From NCBI GenBank assembly GCA_037140375.1, contig JBAXER010000099.1, forward strand, positions 1 through 8,728: a stretch of DNA of 8,728 nt, written 5' to 3'. This document shows positions 7,272 through 8,728 of the stretch, in pieces. Below the pieces are notes generated by a model. That model saw only the letters and a program-made list of their open reading frames with translations. It was not told the origin of the DNA and made no database searches. The number at the start of each line of letters is the position of its first letter. Position 1 is the first letter of the stretch. This DNA comes from WLMZ01 sp037140375 (lineage in GTDB: Bacteria; Actinomycetota; Acidimicrobiia; Acidimicrobiales; Ilumatobacteraceae). Made by a program: the position numbers and the translations under genes.

Positions 7272-7284
7272 CTACCGACGGTAG
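7272..7284. promoter_or_regulatory. Palindrome CTACCGACGGTAG, candidate operator of the transporter operon
   Basis: This is a perfect palindrome with six-base arms around a single central base. It lies 72 bases upstream of the binding-protein ATG, in the only sizeable intergenic region before the transporter operon. A weak promoter-like pair on the minus strand, TTGTCG (7310-7305) and TACTAC (7286-7281) with an 18-base spacer, would place the palindrome over the end of the -10 element and the transcription start, a classic repressor position. The promoter match is poor, so only the palindrome itself is solid. Confidence 0.35.
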
Positions 7285-7333
7285 TACAACGTTTCTAGCC
7301 GATACGACAATGGACCCTGCGACACATCGTCAT

Positions 7334-8242
7334 TTATGTTTTCTCAGAGCGACTTGCGAGAAACGCTCCGGACAACACCGTGGCACATCCGACCACGCTC
7401 AGCACAGCGATGGCCTCACTGCGCACGGCGGCGCCAAGGAACAACGCGACCACTGGAATCACATAGGTGGTCATCGCCGCCCGCGTTGAGCCGACCCGAC
7501 CGGCCAGGGTGCCTGCGGCCACAAAAGCCACCGCCGAGCCGAGCACTCCAAGCGCAATGTTGGCAAACAACGAGTGCCACGAAAACGAAGAAGCCGGCAC
7601 AGCTGCAATTCCGAATGGAGCGAGCATCAACGCAGCAATGCCTGCAGCTCGCCACAACACGGGCAGGGCTCCGTACTTCTGTTGCATCGGCACCACGATG
7701 TTGATGGCGAGTCCGTATGAGCACAGCGCCAGCAAGATGAGCCCAACACCAATGGCCGAACTCGACCCTTCACGCAGTGAGGGCCAACCGATCAACGCAA
7801 TACCGAGAGTGCCCACGATCAGCCCGAGTCGCTGACGTTTGCCCGGCGGCCGCCTGAGCAACACCGTCGCAACGACCGCAGCGAAAATTGGCGTGCCGCC
7901 GTTGAGCATGCCGGCCACACTGCTCGACACATGCTGCTCGGCCAATGGAAACATGCTCAGTGGGAACGCCATCCACACCAACGCAATGAGGGCCACCTTG
8001 GGCCAATCTTGGCGATCGATTGGCGAGTGTGCTCGGGGCACGCACGACAAGGTCGCGAACCCAAGGGCCACACGTAGCCACGTAATGAGCATCGGCTGAA
8101 ACGAGTCGAGCGCTTCGGCGATGAAGAAGAACGACGCGCCCCAGACGCCACCGGCAACACCAAGCAGCATCCAATCGACGCCGTGGAACGAGTCTTGGTT
8201 GCTGCCTTCTGCAGTGGAGACGAGCGGTGTCGATTTGGCCAT
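7334..8242 (-). CDS. EamA/DMT-superfamily ten-helix transporter
   Basis: This integral membrane protein of 302 residues has the length and two-repeat layout of the EamA (DUF6) drug/metabolite transporters, which mostly export amino acids, metabolites or drugs. Repeat one covers about residues 25-153: WGASFFF (34-40) in helix 1, WLRVALGF (55-62) in helix 2, GMLNGGTPIFAAVVATVLL (111-129) and GTLGIALIGWP (144-154). Repeat two covers about 164-296: the conserved GRVGSTRAAMTTYVIPVVALF (248-268), then Glu276 in the place of the conserved LGE, and GCATVLSGAFLA (285-296). The first 20 residues are polar and poorly conserved in type, so a slightly later start cannot be excluded; the ATG at 8242 has only a weak AGGG ten bases upstream. 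It is separated by 45 bases from the preceding small gene and by 134 bases from the transporter operon. No neighbour indicates its substrate. Confidence 0.93.
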   Translation of the reverse strand: MAKSTPLVSTAEGSNQDSFHGVDWMLLGVAGGVWGASFFFIAEALDSFQPMLITWLRVALGFATLSCVPRAHSPIDRQDWPKVALIALVWMAFPLSMFPLAEQHVSSSVAGMLNGGTPIFAAVVATVLLRRPPGKRQRLGLIVGTLGIALIGWPSLREGSSSAIGVGLILLALCSYGLAINIVVPMQQKYGALPVLWRAAGIAALMLAPFGIAAVPASSFSWHSLFANIALGVLGSAVAFVAAGTLAGRVGSTRAAMTTYVIPVVALFLGAAVRSEAIAVLSVVGCATVLSGAFLASRSEKT

Positions 8243-8276
8243 GGCCGAAGCACCCTACCGAGGGCGCATCACACAA

Positions 8277-8293
8277 GGCTGAGTGATTCAGCC
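8277..8293 (-). terminator. Weak stem-loop at the end of the small upstream gene
   Basis: GGCTGA (8277-8282) and TCAGCC (8288-8293) form a perfect six-base stem with a five-base loop. It covers the stop codon of the preceding gene. On the minus strand it is followed by TTGTGTG, which is not a proper T-run, so it is at best a weak terminator and may be chance. Confidence 0.3.
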
Positions 8294-8698
8294 GCGCCCG
8301 ACGAGATCGAGGCTGCCCATGATCGCCTGCTCGTGTGCACTGCGCGCCTCGATGAGCGCACGCCACTTGTTGATCTCGGCCTGATCGCCGGTGGCATAGG
8401 CAGCTTCGATACCCGCACTGAGCCAACGACTCACACTGCCGTACCACTCGACGACATGTTGCAGCTGCAACGACTGTGGCGACCCTGGGTCGCGCCCTGC
8501 CACTGCGGCGATGGCAGCCACTTCTTCGTGCATCCACTCGATCTCGTTGGCCACTCGCACCGACAGGTTGCGCAGAATCTGATCGATCATGCCCATCACG
8601 ACCACAGCCGGTTGATCAGTGAGATGGGGAAGCACTTGCTCGCGCAGGTCACGCGCAATCCCAATGATCATCTGATCGCTCGTTGGTTTGCTCAACAT
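8288..8698 (-). CDS. Small helical protein of unknown function
   Basis: I do not recognise this family. From the ATG at 8698-8696 it is 136 residues; a GTG at 8710 would add four. The ATG is preferred because the minus strand has AAAGG at 8714-8710, 11 bases upstream, which overlaps the GTG. The sequence appears almost entirely alpha-helical, with no signal peptide or membrane segment. Visible stretches are the N-terminal helix SDQMIIGIARDLREQVLPHL (7-26), a second with ILRNLSVRVANEIEWMHEEV (41-60), and a C-terminal half with WYGSVSRWLSAGIEAAYA and a charged helix around KWRALIEARSAHEQ. The first half faintly recalls the small helical DUF6285-type proteins found beside phosphotransferase and acyl-CoA dehydrogenase genes, but I cannot support that assignment. 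The codon usage is like its neighbours and the frame is clean, so it is probably a real gene. A possible upstream gene may end one base before its ATG. Confidence 0.75.
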   Translation of the reverse strand: MLSKPTSDQMIIGIARDLREQVLPHLTDQPAVVVMGMIDQILRNLSVRVANEIEWMHEEVAAIAAVAGRDPGSPQSLQLQHVVEWYGSVSRWLSAGIEAAYATGDQAEINKWRALIEARSAHEQAIMGSLDLVGRG

Positions 8699-8728
8699 GT
8701 CACATCGCACCTTTCATGGCAGCAAGAA

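Noticed and set aside
7770..8537. A 255-codon minus-strand frame crossing two genes
   Set aside because: It runs through the EamA gene and the small helical gene in a different frame, is very rich in Arg, Cys and His, and has no sensible domain. It is an out-of-frame shadow.
1..8728. Defence system, CRISPR array, phage genes, insertion sequence, RNA genes or riboswitch
   Set aside because: I looked in every gap and at repeats on both strands and found none. Every gap between genes is under 150 bases and is described by the listed features.

Overview
The window looks like a chromosomal segment from a moderately high-GC bacterium, most likely an actinobacterium. The Acidimicrobiia are my best guess. 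This is inference from three things: the GC-rich third positions, the Ser/Thr-rich spacer behind the lipoprotein cysteine of the binding protein, and the style of the ABC transporter proteins. Every gene I can support is on the minus strand, so transcription runs from high to low coordinates.

In order of transcription the layout is as follows. At 8288-8698 there is a small, mostly helical protein I do not recognise. At 7334-8242 there is a ten-helix EamA/DMT-type exporter. A 134-base intergenic region (7200-7333) holds two inverted repeats and probably the promoter of the next operon. That operon is a complete branched-chain-amino-acid-type (HAAT family) ABC uptake system: a lipoprotein substrate-binding protein (5814-7199), a permease of 744 residues that fuses the LivH and LivM halves (3489-5723), a LivG-type ATPase (2728-3489) and a LivF-type ATPase (2009-2728). 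The permease and the two ATPases are joined by one-base TGATG stop/start overlaps. A perfect 15-bp stem-loop followed by four Ts separates the binding-protein gene from the permease gene. It probably lets the binding protein be made in excess. A 62-base gap containing a 9-bp inverted repeat leads to pgi, glucose-6-phosphate isomerase (288-1946). The pgi stop overlaps, as TTGA, a possible start of a membrane protein that runs off the left edge and may be a ClC-type chloride channel.

Together the liv-type genes encode a full importer. The binding protein is lipid-anchored outside the membrane, the fused permease forms the channel, and LivG and LivF form the ATPase pair. The true substrate cannot be read from the sequence, because this family also carries amides, urea and other small polar compounds. 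pgi is a housekeeping glycolytic gene with no evident functional link to the transporter. I found no tRNA, rRNA, CRISPR array, insertion sequence, toxin-antitoxin pair or defence gene. I see no undescribed system here. The most distinctive items are the fused permease and the inverted repeats in the three gaps at 1947-2008, 5724-5813 and 7200-7333.
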